A DNA stretch of 64,000 nt, from contig NZ_CP045997.1 of NCBI RefSeq assembly GCF_010233585.1, positions 1,639,749-1,703,748 on the forward strand. Reading direction: 5' to 3'. This stretch comes from Spirosoma endbachense. Its GTDB lineage: Bacteria > Bacteroidota > Bacteroidia > Cytophagales > Spirosomataceae. Made by a program: the position numbers and the translations under genes. Every line of letters begins with the position of its first letter. Within the stretch, counting starts at the first letter, position 1. The notes below the pieces were generated by a model. That model saw only the letters and a program-made list of their open reading frames with translations, was not told the origin of the DNA and did not search any database. Positions 26,097 through 35,770 of this stretch are shown here, piece after piece.

Positions 26097-27305
26097 TTAT
26101 TTATAGGCCGGAATGCCCGTAATTTCGGCACCCAGAATCAGCAGATGAATATCGTGCGTTCCCTCGTAGGTACTTACCGACTCCAGATTCATCAAATGCC
26201 GCATAATCGGATACTCGCCCGAAATTCCCATAGCTCCCAGCATCTGACGGGCTTCACGAGCAACCTGTAAGGCTATTTCGATGTTGTTTCGTTTGGCCAG
26301 TGATATCTGAGCGGTAGTAGCTTTGTCTTCGTTTTTCAACATGCCTAAACGCCAGCAAAGCAACTGGGCTTGAGTAATCGCCGTTAACATTTCAGCTAAT
26401 TTCTTCTGTACTAACTGGAAACTGGCAATGGGCTTATTGAACTGAATGCGTTCAAGTGCATAACGCCGGGCTACTTCATAGCACTCCATAGCGGCTCCCA
26501 ACGCACCCCAGGCAATCCCATATCGGGCCTGATCCAGACACTTTATGGCACTTTTCAAGCCAAATGCTTCTGGCAGCATATTCTCTTTCGGTACGCGCAC
26601 ATCCTGCAAAACCAGTTCTCCCGTGCTACTTGCTCTAAGCGACCATTTATTCGTGATTTCATTCGTCGTAAACCCTTCCATGCCCCGCTCTACGATCAGA
26701 CCTCTGACCTTGCCCTGATCATTTTTGGCCCAGACAATAGCAATGTCGGCAATCGGTGCGTTGGTGATCCAAAGCTTCGATCCATTGAGCAGGTAATAAT
26801 CGCTCCGCTCGATGAAGTTCGTTTCCATACCACCCGGATCAGATCCGTGGTTGGGCTCGGTCAGGCCAAAACAACCGAGTAGCTCGCCTTTGGCCAGTCC
26901 TGGCAGGTATTTCCGCTTTTGTTCCTCCGATCCAAATGTATAGATAGGATACATCACCAGCGAATTCTGAACCGACACGCAGGAGCGCATTCCTGAATCG
27001 CCCCGCTCAATCTCCTGAAGCATCAGGCCATACGAAATCTGGTCTAAGCCACCTCCTCCAAATTCCGTTGGAATAGTAGCCCCGAATGCGCCAATCTTGC
27101 CAAACTTCTGAACAAGCTGCACCGGAAACTCAGCCCGCTGCGCATGTTCTTCAACAATAGGCGTAATCTCGCGTTTCACAAAGTCGCGCACAGCCGAACG
27201 AACAAGCTTGTGTTCGGCCATTAGTAGATCGTCAAGACAGTAGAAGTCAGGCGACTCAAACGAGTCTACCTTATTTCGGGGTGGGGTCATGGTTGCGGGT
27301 TGCAT
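26097..27305 (-). CDS. Acyl-CoA dehydrogenase, glutaryl-CoA dehydrogenase-like
   Basis: A 402-aa FAD enzyme of the acyl-CoA dehydrogenase family that most resembles glutaryl-CoA dehydrogenases. Supporting segments are SCVSVQNSLVMYPIYTFGSEEQK, GCFGLTEPNHGSDPGGMET, KLWITNAPIADIAIVWAK, and the C-terminal LESVSTYEGTHDIHLLILG, where the Glu of YEGT is at the catalytic-base position. The distinctive WSLRASSTGELVLQDVRVP block fits the GCDH subgroup. It would oxidise glutaryl-CoA in lysine/tryptophan breakdown, but substrate is inferred. An ATG at 27290 is an alternative start five codons later. The gene is alone on its strand here. Confidence 0.9.
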   Translation of the reverse strand: MQPATMTPPRNKVDSFESPDFYCLDDLLMAEHKLVRSAVRDFVKREITPIVEEHAQRAEFPVQLVQKFGKIGAFGATIPTEFGGGGLDQISYGLMLQEIERGDSGMRSCVSVQNSLVMYPIYTFGSEEQKRKYLPGLAKGELLGCFGLTEPNHGSDPGGMETNFIERSDYYLLNGSKLWITNAPIADIAIVWAKNDQGKVRGLIVERGMEGFTTNEITNKWSLRASSTGELVLQDVRVPKENMLPEAFGLKSAIKCLDQARYGIAWGALGAAMECYEVARRYALERIQFNKPIASFQLVQKKLAEMLTAITQAQLLCWRLGMLKNEDKATTAQISLAKRNNIEIALQVAREARQMLGAMGISGEYPIMRHLMNLESVSTYEGTHDIHLLILGAEITGIPAYK

Positions 27306-27484
27306 ACTTCAACAACTCAAAAAGATAGAGCTTGTTGGCAAGATTGCGTTTTTTTGCCAATTTGCTGACGATGAGGGTTAGGAAAAATAAGAAACTAATT
27401 AGATCAACATCTAAATCCCACAGAGTAACAAGCCGAACCCAAATCCGAGCCTTCCTGTTAAGCAAAAAGCAGCCTGTTTTCATG

Positions 27485-27492
27485 TATTTTTG
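27485..27492 (+). promoter_or_regulatory. Candidate -7 element for the FAD oxidoreductase gene
   Basis: TATTTTTG matches TAnnTTTG; a start site near 27499 would give a leader of about 32 nt before the ATG at 27531. No TTG is present at the expected -33 distance. It argues against translation from the in-frame GTG at 27492, which would lie upstream of the mRNA start. Confidence 0.4.
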
Positions 27493-27530
27493 TGAACCAT
27501 CTGCCGGATAAAAACCGGCCCTGTAAATTC

Positions 27531-29123
27531 ATGATTCACCAACTTTCAGTGACCATGTCGCCCGAACACGCCTACGACGATGCGGCATTTCGGGGGCATG
27601 TCTTCCAATTGCTCGGACTATCTGCCGATAGCCCGGCAGTCGTGCGCAAGCGTCGGCAGTCGATCGATGCGCGGGGACGACAAATAAGGGTCCATATCGA
27701 TACCGAGGTATTTGTCAATGAAACACCTCCCCCACTTATCCAATATAAAAAACCGCAAACCAGCGTCAGCGATTCGGCGTCGGCTCCGCATGCCATTGTC
27801 GTTGGTGCCGGTCCAGCGGGTTTATTTGCGGCCCTTCGCTTGATTGAATTAGGTGTCAAACCTATCGTGCTGGAACGGGGCAGCGATGTTCGTAGCCGCC
27901 GACGCGACCTTGCAGCCATCAATAAAGATCATATCGTTAATCCGGAGTCGAATTACTGCTTCGGCGAAGGGGGAGCCGGAACCTACTCAGACGGTAAACT
28001 CTATACCCGTTCAACCAAACGGGGCGATGTACGACGAATCCTGGAGATCTTTGTCGCGCATGGTGCCACTGATGAAATTCTGGTCGATGCACATCCACAT
28101 ATCGGCACCAACAAACTCCCTAGTGTAGTAGCCGACCTTCGGCAAAGTATCCTGGACGCGGGTGGCGAAGTGCGGTTCAATACCCGAGTAACCGACCTGA
28201 TTCTGGAAAACAACGAGCTGAAAGGCGTCGTGACGGCAACTGGTGACGAACTGACCGGCATCGGGGTTATTCTGGCAACAGGCCATTCGGCACGCGATAT
28301 TTTTTATTTACTGCAAGCGAGAAAAATTCTGATCGAAGCGAAACCATTTGCCATGGGGGTTCGCATTGAACATCAGCAGAGTCTGATTGATCAGTTCCAA
28401 TATCACCGGCCGAATCGAGGAGATTACCTACCCGCAGCGTCGTATAGTTTGGTGACGCAGACCCGATTTAATGGGGTAGAACGGGGTGTATTTTCGTTTT
28501 GTATGTGTCCCGGAGGTTTTATTGTTCCGGCCGCAACGGCACCGGGCGAGTTGGTGGTCAATGGAATGTCGCCTTCGCGTCGGGATTCGAAATATGCCAA
28601 TTCAGGCCTGGTAGTGGCTATTACAGACCATGACCTGAAGCCTTATGCCGACGAAGGGCCGCTGGCTGGATTAGCTTTGCAACAGGATCTGGAACGCTGG
28701 GCTTGCCGTATGGGAGGAAAGAGCAATGGCCAACCCTCTCAAACAGCTCCAGCCCAACGCGTAGCTGATTTTGTGGATGGGCGGGTGTCAAGCGAGTTGT
28801 TACCGACATCCTATCAACCGGGCTTAGCATCCGTAGATATGGCCGAGGTCCTACCCGACCATATTGTACAGCCGTTACGTGAGGGTCTGCGCGATTTTGG
28901 CCAGAAGATGCGTGGCTACCTGAGCAACGACGGTCAGGTAATTGGGGTTGAAAGTCGCACTTCGTCGCCCGTTCGGATTCCACGTGACCGCGACACATGC
29001 GAGCATGTACAGGTCCGGCGGTTGTTTCCATGTGGCGAAGGAGCTGGCTATGCGGGTGGTATTGTTTCGGCTGCAATGGACGGCGAACGCTGTGCCGAGC
29101 AGCTTGTGAGTTTATATAAATGA
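27531..29123 (+). CDS. FAD-dependent dehydrogenase (COG2509-like)
   Basis: The 530-aa product has a variable N-terminal domain (residues 1-~85), then the FAD-binding dinucleotide motif VVGAGPAGLFAALRLIELG and LERGSDVRSRRRD. Further family blocks are ESNYCFGEGGAGTYSDGKLYTRS, VILATGHSARDIF, FAMGVRIEHQQSLID and, near the end, LFPCGEGAGYAGGIVSAAMDG, which contacts the FAD. This fits the uncharacterised FAD-dependent dehydrogenase family widespread in bacteria; the substrate is unknown. I use the ATG at 27531; the GTG at 27492 would add 13 residues (MNHLPDKNRPCKF) unlike the family. The Nudix gene follows 74 bp later. Confidence 0.88.
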   Translation: MIHQLSVTMSPEHAYDDAAFRGHVFQLLGLSADSPAVVRKRRQSIDARGRQIRVHIDTEVFVNETPPPLIQYKKPQTSVSDSASAPHAIVVGAGPAGLFAALRLIELGVKPIVLERGSDVRSRRRDLAAINKDHIVNPESNYCFGEGGAGTYSDGKLYTRSTKRGDVRRILEIFVAHGATDEILVDAHPHIGTNKLPSVVADLRQSILDAGGEVRFNTRVTDLILENNELKGVVTATGDELTGIGVILATGHSARDIFYLLQARKILIEAKPFAMGVRIEHQQSLIDQFQYHRPNRGDYLPAASYSLVTQTRFNGVERGVFSFCMCPGGFIVPAATAPGELVVNGMSPSRRDSKYANSGLVVAITDHDLKPYADEGPLAGLALQQDLERWACRMGGKSNGQPSQTAPAQRVADFVDGRVSSELLPTSYQPGLASVDMAEVLPDHIVQPLREGLRDFGQKMRGYLSNDGQVIGVESRTSSPVRIPRDRDTCEHVQVRRLFPCGEGAGYAGGIVSAAMDGERCAEQLVSLYK

Positions 29124-29197
29124 GTTTTAGGTTTTCGGAATACGACTTCAGTCAGTCAACGAATACGTGATCCAAACGCCAAAAACTAGATACCAAT

Positions 29198-29827
29198 ATG
29201 ATCGACACCTCGTTCCATAACTTTACTGAAGACCTTCGCAAGCGATTGATGAAACCGCTACCCGGCGAAGTAGCCCATCAGAAAATGGCATCGGCGGCCC
29301 GCTATCGCCTGGGAATTAAACCCAATGAACGGACGCGACGGAGTGCAGTGTTGATTTGTTTTTACCCGTATCAGGACTCGATCTATCTGCCGTTAATTCT
29401 TCGGCCGCAGTATGATGGAGTCCATGCGGGCCAGATGGCTTTTCCGGGCGGGCGAATGGAACGGTTCGACGAAAACTTAACCCGAACGGCCTTACGGGAG
29501 GCCCAGGAAGAAGTTGGCATCCGGGTGTCCGATGTGAAAGTACTTGGGTTATTGACCGAGTTATTTATTCCCCCAAGCAATTTTTATGTACAGCCAGTTG
29601 TCGGTATGCTTCCTTATCGCCCGGATTATTACCCTGATCCCCGCGAAGTAGAAGCTGTTGTTGAAGTTGATCTGGACACCTTGCTGGACGAGACCATCGT
29701 TGGTGATAGCCAGATCGAGGTGAGAGGGGTTGTTGTCGATGCTCCATTTTACCAGATCCAGGGGCAGCGTGTTTGGGGCGCCACCGCTATGATGATCAGC
29801 GAATTGCTGATGATCATGGATTCGTGA
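29198..29827 (+). CDS. Nudix hydrolase, CoA pyrophosphatase type
   Basis: The 209-aa product has a complete Nudix box: GGRMERFDENLTRTALREAQ continuing EEVGI, matching Gx5Ex7REUxEExGU. Just upstream is the NudL/YeaB signature region PLILRPQYDGVHAGQMAFPGG, which marks the subfamily that cleaves coenzyme A to 3',5'-ADP and phosphopantetheine. The product would control CoA or acyl-CoA pools, complementing coaX and coaBC in this window. The start ATG at 29198 is the only sensible one. A 546-bp gap follows. Confidence 0.9.
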   Translation: MIDTSFHNFTEDLRKRLMKPLPGEVAHQKMASAARYRLGIKPNERTRRSAVLICFYPYQDSIYLPLILRPQYDGVHAGQMAFPGGRMERFDENLTRTALREAQEEVGIRVSDVKVLGLLTELFIPPSNFYVQPVVGMLPYRPDYYPDPREVEAVVEVDLDTLLDETIVGDSQIEVRGVVVDAPFYQIQGQRVWGATAMMISELLMIMDS

Positions 29828-30373
29828 GCGATCTGGAATGTACGGATGTGAATCAACCACTTCTTCTTCTAAATCCGGGGGTTTAAGTCATTCGACCCAT
29901 GCCGTAAATAACCAGTAAAAGGATGGTTTACCAAGACCTTTAGGCTATATCTAGCTCAAACCGCTAGTTTATATCACCTAATTCAGGTATCCGCCTACAC
30001 TGCACATCACACAAAACGGCTTAATTGAAACAAAATTTCGCCTGAGAACATAAGCTACCTATTTGGCAGAGTTTTATAAGTAAAACTGCTAAAATGCCCA
30101 ACAAGCTCTAAAAAACGGCTAAACAATAGTAGGCTCATAATCATGGTATACACTCATTATGGTGCCTGAATACCCTTAGACCATCGTAAGCATTTCTACG
30201 GATAAAACACATAATTATTGACTCAGAAATAGATTCAATTTTCTCATAAAAATAGCTCATATACAGGCATCTGGCTGTTGATATAGTCGACAACATTAAT
30301 AGCTTTGTAGTTTGTAACAAATACGGCTTCTCTACCGTTAGAAATCAAGTTCCTTATTGCAAAATACTACTCC
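29828..30373. other. AT-rich intergenic region upstream of the RND efflux genes
   Basis: This 546-bp stretch has no plausible open frame on either strand. The only signal I can support is the promoter at 30278-30307 near its right end. I see no riboswitch, tRNA or terminator; the Nudix gene has no obvious hairpin after it. Confidence 0.6.
30278..30307 (+). promoter_or_regulatory. Bacteroidota promoter of the RND efflux operon
   Basis: TTG at 30278-30280 and TAGCTTTG at 30300-30307 are separated by 19 nt, a good match to TTG-N19-TAnnTTTG. The predicted start site near 30313 leaves about 60 nt of leader before the GTG at 30374. Confidence 0.65.
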
Positions 30374-31525
30374 GTGAAAAGATGGATTGCTATCGGTCTC
30401 GTCGTTCTGGTACTCGGCGGGATAATTGTGTACAATAAAGTGTTACATCCGGCTCCAGGAGCCAATTCGGGTGGCCCCGGTGGAGGTGGCGACGCCAAAG
30501 GCGGGTCGGGTAAAGGTGGACCAGGTGGTAAAGGCGGAGCGGGCGGTGGCGGAATGGCCAGTGTCAATGGCTTCGTTGTCATTATGAAAAACCTGAAAGA
30601 AGATGTTGTTTCCAGCGGATCATTGCTTGCAGCCGAACAGGTTGATATCTATCCTGAAATTTCGGCCCGAATCACCCAGCTAAATATTCAGGAAGGCCAG
30701 CCGGTTAAAAAAGGAGATTTGTTAGTTAAACTCTTCGATGCTGATCTACGGGCCCAATTGCTGAAACTTCAGGCTCAGGCCGACAATGCCAAGCGTACCG
30801 AAGACCGAAACAAGCAGCTGCTGGAACGGGGCGGTATTAGCCAACAGGAATACGACATTGTGACAACAAACCTGCGGTCGTCTCTGGCTGATATTGAGCT
30901 GGTAAGAGCCAACCTGCAACGCACTGAAATCAGAGCTCCCTTTTCGGGCGTGATCGGTTTGCGGAATGTTAGTTCTGGTGCAGTCGTTTCGCCCAATACA
31001 CTCATTGCAAGGCTTCAACAAATTTCCTCCCTTAAACTTGATTTCTCGATTCCTGAAAAATATGGGCAGTCGGTACATACAGGGAGCACTATCTCGTTTT
31101 TAGTAGATGGAAGTGCTCAGGCGAGTCAGGGAGTTGTGTATGCTATTGAACCCGGTGTAGAAGAGCAGACCCGCAACCTTCGTATCCGGGCAAAAGTCAA
31201 CAACACAACGGCCCGTTTCCGGCCCGGTACATTTGCCCGCGTAACGCTGACGATTCAGAACGAACGGAGTTTAGTGGTTCCAACGCAGGCAGTCATTCCA
31301 CAAACACGGACGAATCAGGTAATTGTCATTAAAAATGGGAAAGCCCAGTTTAAAGACGTCACAACCGGTATTCGTACGGCTGGAACGATCCAGATCCTGT
31401 CGGGAGTGCAGCTAGGTGATACGGTTGCCACTACAGGTTTGTTGTTCCTGAAACAGGATGCTCCCGTTAAAGTTGGTCGAGTGGTATCGTTGTTGGGTAA
31501 TGGCCCTAAAGTTGCCGCAAACTGA
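30374..31525 (+). CDS. RND efflux periplasmic adaptor (membrane fusion protein)
   Basis: A 383-aa AcrA/MdtA-type adaptor that would bridge the inner-membrane pump to an outer-membrane channel. It starts from a GTG with an uncleaved membrane anchor (WIAIGLVVLVLGGIIVYNKVL, residues 4-24). Residues about 29-62 are an unusual Gly/Lys-rich, almost repeat-like linker. The lipoyl/barrel-sandwich halves follow (EISARITQLNIQEGQPVKKGDLLVKL, and the second half ending IRAPFSGVIGLRNVSSGAVV), joined by a short alpha-hairpin (LLKLQAQADNAKRTEDRNKQL). The beta-barrel and membrane-proximal domains end near LGNGPKVAAN. The RND pump gene lies 105 bp downstream. No TolC-like gene is nearby. Confidence 0.92.
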   Translation: MKRWIAIGLVVLVLGGIIVYNKVLHPAPGANSGGPGGGGDAKGGSGKGGPGGKGGAGGGGMASVNGFVVIMKNLKEDVVSSGSLLAAEQVDIYPEISARITQLNIQEGQPVKKGDLLVKLFDADLRAQLLKLQAQADNAKRTEDRNKQLLERGGISQQEYDIVTTNLRSSLADIELVRANLQRTEIRAPFSGVIGLRNVSSGAVVSPNTLIARLQQISSLKLDFSIPEKYGQSVHTGSTISFLVDGSAQASQGVVYAIEPGVEEQTRNLRIRAKVNNTTARFRPGTFARVTLTIQNERSLVVPTQAVIPQTRTNQVIVIKNGKAQFKDVTTGIRTAGTIQILSGVQLGDTVATTGLLFLKQDAPVKVGRVVSLLGNGPKVAAN

Positions 31526-31630
31526 AATCAGATACAGATTTATAGAGTTTTACAGGTATAGAGCATTAACTCCTCTACTCTCCCAGAAAACTCCATATCA
31601 GTAAAAACGCTATAACACAACTCAACAACA

Positions 31631-34600
31631 ATGAGTCTCCCCGAATTAAGTCTGAGCCGACCGGTCTTTGCGATGGTGATGTCCATCGTCATTGTGTTGT
31701 TCGGGATTATTGGCTTCACCTTTCTTGGTGTACGCGAATACCCGGCAATTGACCCCCCGGTCATTTCGGTGCGAACAAGCTATACAGGCGCTAACCCCGA
31801 AATTATTGAGTCGCAGATCACCGAGCCTATCGAAAAGTCATTGAACAGCATCGAAGGTATCCGGACAATCTCATCCAACAGTTCCCTAGGGTCCAGTAAC
31901 ATTACCGTTGAGTTTAACCTGGATGCCAACCTGGAACAGGCCGCCAACGATGTCCGGGATAAAGTATCTCAGGCACAACGGCAATTACCACAGGATATTG
32001 ATGCTCCACCGGTTGTAACGAAAGCGGATGCCAACTCCGAACCGATTATCTTTTTGAACGTTCAGAGTACAACGCGTAGCCCGACTCAATTATCGGACTA
32101 TGCCGAGAATGTACTTCAGGAGCGGCTACAGACCATTCCGGGCGTTAGTCAGGCTAATATTTTTGGGCTCAAACGTCAGGCCATGCGTCTCTGGATCGAC
32201 CCAATCAAATTATCGGCCTACCGTTTGACTTCGCAGGATATTCAGAGTGCATTAACGGCGCAAAATGTTGAGCTGCCGGGCGGTAAGGTTTATGGCAATA
32301 ACACCGAATTAACGGTAAAAGCGGTAGGGCGGTTAACAACGGAAGATGACTTTAACAACCTGATTCTTCGGCAAACAAGCAACCAGATCATCCGCTTTAA
32401 AGATATCGGCTACGCAACTCTGGGAGCTGAGAATGAAGAAACGGTCTCAAAACAAAACGGAACGGTAGGTGTGATTCTGGCTTTGATTCCACAGCCCGGT
32501 GCCAATTACGTCAGCATTGCCGATGAGTTTTACAAACGATTCGATCAGCTAAAAAAAGACTTACCTCCCGACATCATCGTCTTTGTCGGTACGGATCGAA
32601 GTATCTTTATTCGGCGGGCTATTGAAGAAGTTGGCGAAACGCTGCTCATCTCATTTGTTCTGGTCGTTCTGGTCATCTATCTTTTCTTCCGTGACTGGCT
32701 CATTGCGTTCCGGCCGTTAATCGATATTCCCGTATCGTTGATCGGTGCCTTTTTCATCATGTATGTGGCCGATTTCAGTATCAATGTCCTGACGCTTCTG
32801 GCCATTGTGTTGGCAACCGGTCTGGTGGTCGATGATGGTATTGTGGTTACGGAAAATATCTTCAAGAAAGTTGAAGAAGGTATGCCCACAGAACAAGCCG
32901 CGAAAGAAGGGTCCAACGAGATTTTCTTTGCGGTTGTATCGACCTCTATCACACTGGCAATTGTATTCCTGCCGATCATCTTCCTTCAGGGGTTTGTGGG
33001 CCGCCTGTTCCGTGAGTTTGGTATTGTAGTAGCAGGAGCCGTATTGATCTCGGCCTTTGTCTCCCTGACATTAACGCCGGTTTTGAGTGTAAAACTGACT
33101 AGTAAAAATCACGGTCGATCCTGGTTTTATCGTAAAACAGAACCGTTTTTCGTATGGCTCGATGACTCCTATCGCGATTCGCTCAACTCCTTTATGAAGA
33201 AGCGTAGGTGGGCTTTTGTGATGATTCTTGTTTGTTTGGGTTCTATTTTCGGATTGGGTTCGCTGCTTAAATCAGAACTGGCCCCACTCGAAGATCGTGG
33301 CCGCACACGTATTTCTATTACATCGCCCGAAGGCACCAGTTTCGAAGCCCAGTCGGTCATTACGGATCGGGTATTAGACTTTGTACTGGATTCTATTCCA
33401 GAAAACAAATTAGCGTTTAGTGTGGTAGCACCGGGCAACTCAGGGTCGGGAGCGGTTAATTCATCATTCGTGATGGTCAACATGGTTGATGCATCCGAGC
33501 GGAAACGGTCTCAGCAGGATATTGTCGATTACCTGACGAAAAACCTCAGAAAGTTCAGTGAAGCCCGCATGTTCCCTACTCAGGACCAAACCATTCAGGT
33601 GGGTCGGCAGGGAGGTGGCCTACCGGTACAGTTCGTCATTCAAAACCTGAATTTTGAAAAACTACGGGAGAAATTGCCGTCTTTTCTGGAAGAGGTTCAG
33701 AAAGATCCAACATTCCTCAACTCCGATGTCGATCTGAAATTCAACAAACCGGAGTTGAATATTACGATCGAGCGCGAGAAAGCAACAAACCTGGGCGTTT
33801 CGGTACAGGATGTTGCCCAGACATTGCAGTTAGCGCTTAGTAACCGTCGGTTGGCTTATTTCCTGATGAATGGAAAACAGTATCAGGTTATTGGTCAGGT
33901 GGACCGGAGAGATCGCGACGAACCCGTCGATCTGGCTTCGTTTTACGTACGTTCCAATCAAGGGCAGTTGATCCAGTTAGATAATCTGGTGAAGTTCCAG
34001 GAAGTCAGTAGTCCTCCGCAGGTTTACCATTATAACCGATTTAAGTCGGCAACGGTATCGGCAGGGTTGGCACCGGGCAAAACCATTGGCGACGGGGTTG
34101 CCGCCATGCAGGCCATTGCCGCTCGCACATTGGACCAAACGTTCCAGACGTCTCTCTCGGGACCTTCGCGCGATTATGCCGAAAGTTCCTCGAATACGTT
34201 GTTCGCTTTTGGTCTGGCGCTGATTCTGATTTACCTGGTACTGGCCGCTCAATTTGACTCGTTCATCGATCCGTTCATCATTATGATGACGGTGCCGCTG
34301 GCTCTTGCCGGTGCTGTTTTCTCACTTTGGATGTTTAACCAAACGCTGAATATTTTCAGTCAGATTGGTGTCATCATGCTTGTGGGTCTGGTTACCAAAA
34401 ACGGGATTCTGATCGTGGAATTCGCCAATGAACAGCGTCTGACGGGTAAAAGTAAATTTGATTCCGCTATCGAATCGGCCGCGTTACGGCTTCGTCCGAT
34501 CTTAATGACGACCCTTGTAGCCGCATTTGGTGCCTTACCGCTAGCGCTGGCTTTAGGTTCAGCTTCGAAGAGTCGGGTTCCATTGGGTATTGTTATTGTA

Positions 34601-34762
34601 GGCGGCCTTATGTTCTCCCTCATTCTGACGCTATATGTCGTGCCCGTTATTTATACATACATGTCACGCCGGAAAGACGTAGAGAAGCCGTCGCTACCTC
34701 AACCCGAAGACAACCACAAAGGCGATACGACCAAGCCCGAAAAAGTTGAAATGGGCGTTTAA
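31631..34762 (+). CDS. RND family efflux pump, inner-membrane permease
   Basis: A 1043-aa AcrB/MexB/MdtB-type pump with the expected 12 transmembrane helices and two large periplasmic loops. TM1 is SRPVFAMVMSIVIVLFGIIG with FLGVREYPAIDPP after it. TM4 carries the proton-relay acidic pair in LAIVLATGLVVDDGIVVTENI. The second half repeats the layout (QIGVIMLVGLVTKNGILIVEFAN and LRLRPILMTTLVAAFGALPLALALG). The C-terminus is charged. It acts with the adaptor upstream in drug or envelope-compound export; the substrate is unknown. Transcription probably comes from the promoter at 30278, and a terminator follows at 34785. Confidence 0.95.
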   Translation: MSLPELSLSRPVFAMVMSIVIVLFGIIGFTFLGVREYPAIDPPVISVRTSYTGANPEIIESQITEPIEKSLNSIEGIRTISSNSSLGSSNITVEFNLDANLEQAANDVRDKVSQAQRQLPQDIDAPPVVTKADANSEPIIFLNVQSTTRSPTQLSDYAENVLQERLQTIPGVSQANIFGLKRQAMRLWIDPIKLSAYRLTSQDIQSALTAQNVELPGGKVYGNNTELTVKAVGRLTTEDDFNNLILRQTSNQIIRFKDIGYATLGAENEETVSKQNGTVGVILALIPQPGANYVSIADEFYKRFDQLKKDLPPDIIVFVGTDRSIFIRRAIEEVGETLLISFVLVVLVIYLFFRDWLIAFRPLIDIPVSLIGAFFIMYVADFSINVLTLLAIVLATGLVVDDGIVVTENIFKKVEEGMPTEQAAKEGSNEIFFAVVSTSITLAIVFLPIIFLQGFVGRLFREFGIVVAGAVLISAFVSLTLTPVLSVKLTSKNHGRSWFYRKTEPFFVWLDDSYRDSLNSFMKKRRWAFVMILVCLGSIFGLGSLLKSELAPLEDRGRTRISITSPEGTSFEAQSVITDRVLDFVLDSIPENKLAFSVVAPGNSGSGAVNSSFVMVNMVDASERKRSQQDIVDYLTKNLRKFSEARMFPTQDQTIQVGRQGGGLPVQFVIQNLNFEKLREKLPSFLEEVQKDPTFLNSDVDLKFNKPELNITIEREKATNLGVSVQDVAQTLQLALSNRRLAYFLMNGKQYQVIGQVDRRDRDEPVDLASFYVRSNQGQLIQLDNLVKFQEVSSPPQVYHYNRFKSATVSAGLAPGKTIGDGVAAMQAIAARTLDQTFQTSLSGPSRDYAESSSNTLFAFGLALILIYLVLAAQFDSFIDPFIIMMTVPLALAGAVFSLWMFNQTLNIFSQIGVIMLVGLVTKNGILIVEFANEQRLTGKSKFDSAIESAALRLRPILMTTLVAAFGALPLALALGSASKSRVPLGIVIVGGLMFSLILTLYVVPVIYTYMSRRKDVEKPSLPQPEDNHKGDTTKPEKVEMGV

Positions 34763-34784
34763 GTTCGAGCCGCTATCAACAAAC

Positions 34785-34818
34785 AAATCCCCGGCAGGCG
34801 AACCTGACCGGGGATTTT
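34785..34818 (+). terminator. Terminator after RND pump gene
   Basis: AAATCCCCGG (34785-34794) pairs with CCGGGGATTT (34808-34817), with extra AGG/CCT pairing in the loop, followed by TCT. It lies between the pump gene and the convergent SGNH-like gene and may serve both. Confidence 0.8.
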
Positions 34819-34846
34819 CTCATAGGTTGGTTAGTAAGATTATAGG

Positions 34847-35599
34847 TCAACTCCGCCGGATGGAGTGAATGGCAACAATGGTTGGTGCGGCCAGATAAAA
34901 ATCAAACAAGGCACGGCCTATCAGTTCATGCCCAATCGCATTCAGATAGCCCGGCTCATTCGTTAGAAAATATTCTTCGCGCGGTTGAACGACCGCATCG
35001 GAATCGAAAACACTGAACGACTGGCGAACCTCCGACCGCATGAATAAGGATTTTCCCTGCTGGCGTAACCATTGATAAATCGGCTCACGATGCGGAAACG
35101 GACTAAGCAATATCACTTTATGACGGTGAGGTCTCAAAAGGGTCAATAAGTTCGTCAACTCCTGCCGAACGGTAAGCAGGCGAGGAAGTCGGCCAAAGGC
35201 AGCTAAGCCTTTTACTAACAGGCGTTTCCCTATTTTCGAAAGCTGGTTCAATAGTCCCGAGGGTTCGGCTTTCCGCATTGGTTGCAACCAATCGGGCAAA
35301 ATCACATCGCCAGACATATCTGGCAAATTATCGGTATTACGCACAAGTAATGCCCCCAGACCAGCCGGATGATCCAGGCAGCCCTGACCTCCCTGTACGA
35401 CGATCAGATCATATCGTTCGAGGGGTAGTTGCGACAGTGTTGACTGAACACCTGATAACGTTGAATGAACATAAGCCTCCACCGAAACGGCTCGGCCCGT
35501 CTCGCTAATTTGCCGAATAAAGTGGCCAACAAAACTAATTTGCCCGGCTGTAAGGCCGTAACCACCAACATGCCGGTCGCCAATTATCAATATCTTCAT
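34847..35599 (-). CDS. SGNH/GDSL-hydrolase-like protein lacking the catalytic residues
   Basis: The product is about 250 aa from the ATG at 35599 (MKILIIGDRHVGGYG); the frame opens five codons earlier. The fold resembles SGNH hydrolases: an N-terminal GDxH block, a later LIVVQGGQGCLD segment, a central HRHKVILLSPFPH strand, and a terminal YLNAIGHELIGRALFDFYL block. But the Ser nucleophile of GDSH is Arg (GDRH), and the usual DxxHPNxxGH block reads PGYLNAIGH, without the catalytic Asp and His. It therefore looks like a non-catalytic relative. No signal peptide is evident. It is convergent with the pump gene and divergent from the sigma factor gene. Confidence 0.6.
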   Translation of the reverse strand: MKILIIGDRHVGGYGLTAGQISFVGHFIRQISETGRAVSVEAYVHSTLSGVQSTLSQLPLERYDLIVVQGGQGCLDHPAGLGALLVRNTDNLPDMSGDVILPDWLQPMRKAEPSGLLNQLSKIGKRLLVKGLAAFGRLPRLLTVRQELTNLLTLLRPHRHKVILLSPFPHREPIYQWLRQQGKSLFMRSEVRQSFSVFDSDAVVQPREEYFLTNEPGYLNAIGHELIGRALFDFYLAAPTIVAIHSIRRS

Positions 35600-35770
35600 C
35601 GGATGAAGTGGCATCTAAATGCCTTTTCTTGACCATACGCTTGCCAATAAGTAAGTGTGGCAGTTTATTGTAAAAAATTTGATATTTTTTTTGGGATCGT
35701 ATGCAACGAACCCTAGACTTCCTGCGTATTAATACGTATGTGCGTATACTCACCCTAATCGGAACGAACG

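Noticed and set aside
30367..30582. Proline-rich minus-strand open frame
   Set aside because: It is the antisense of the Gly-rich linker in the RND adaptor; composition bias explains its openness.
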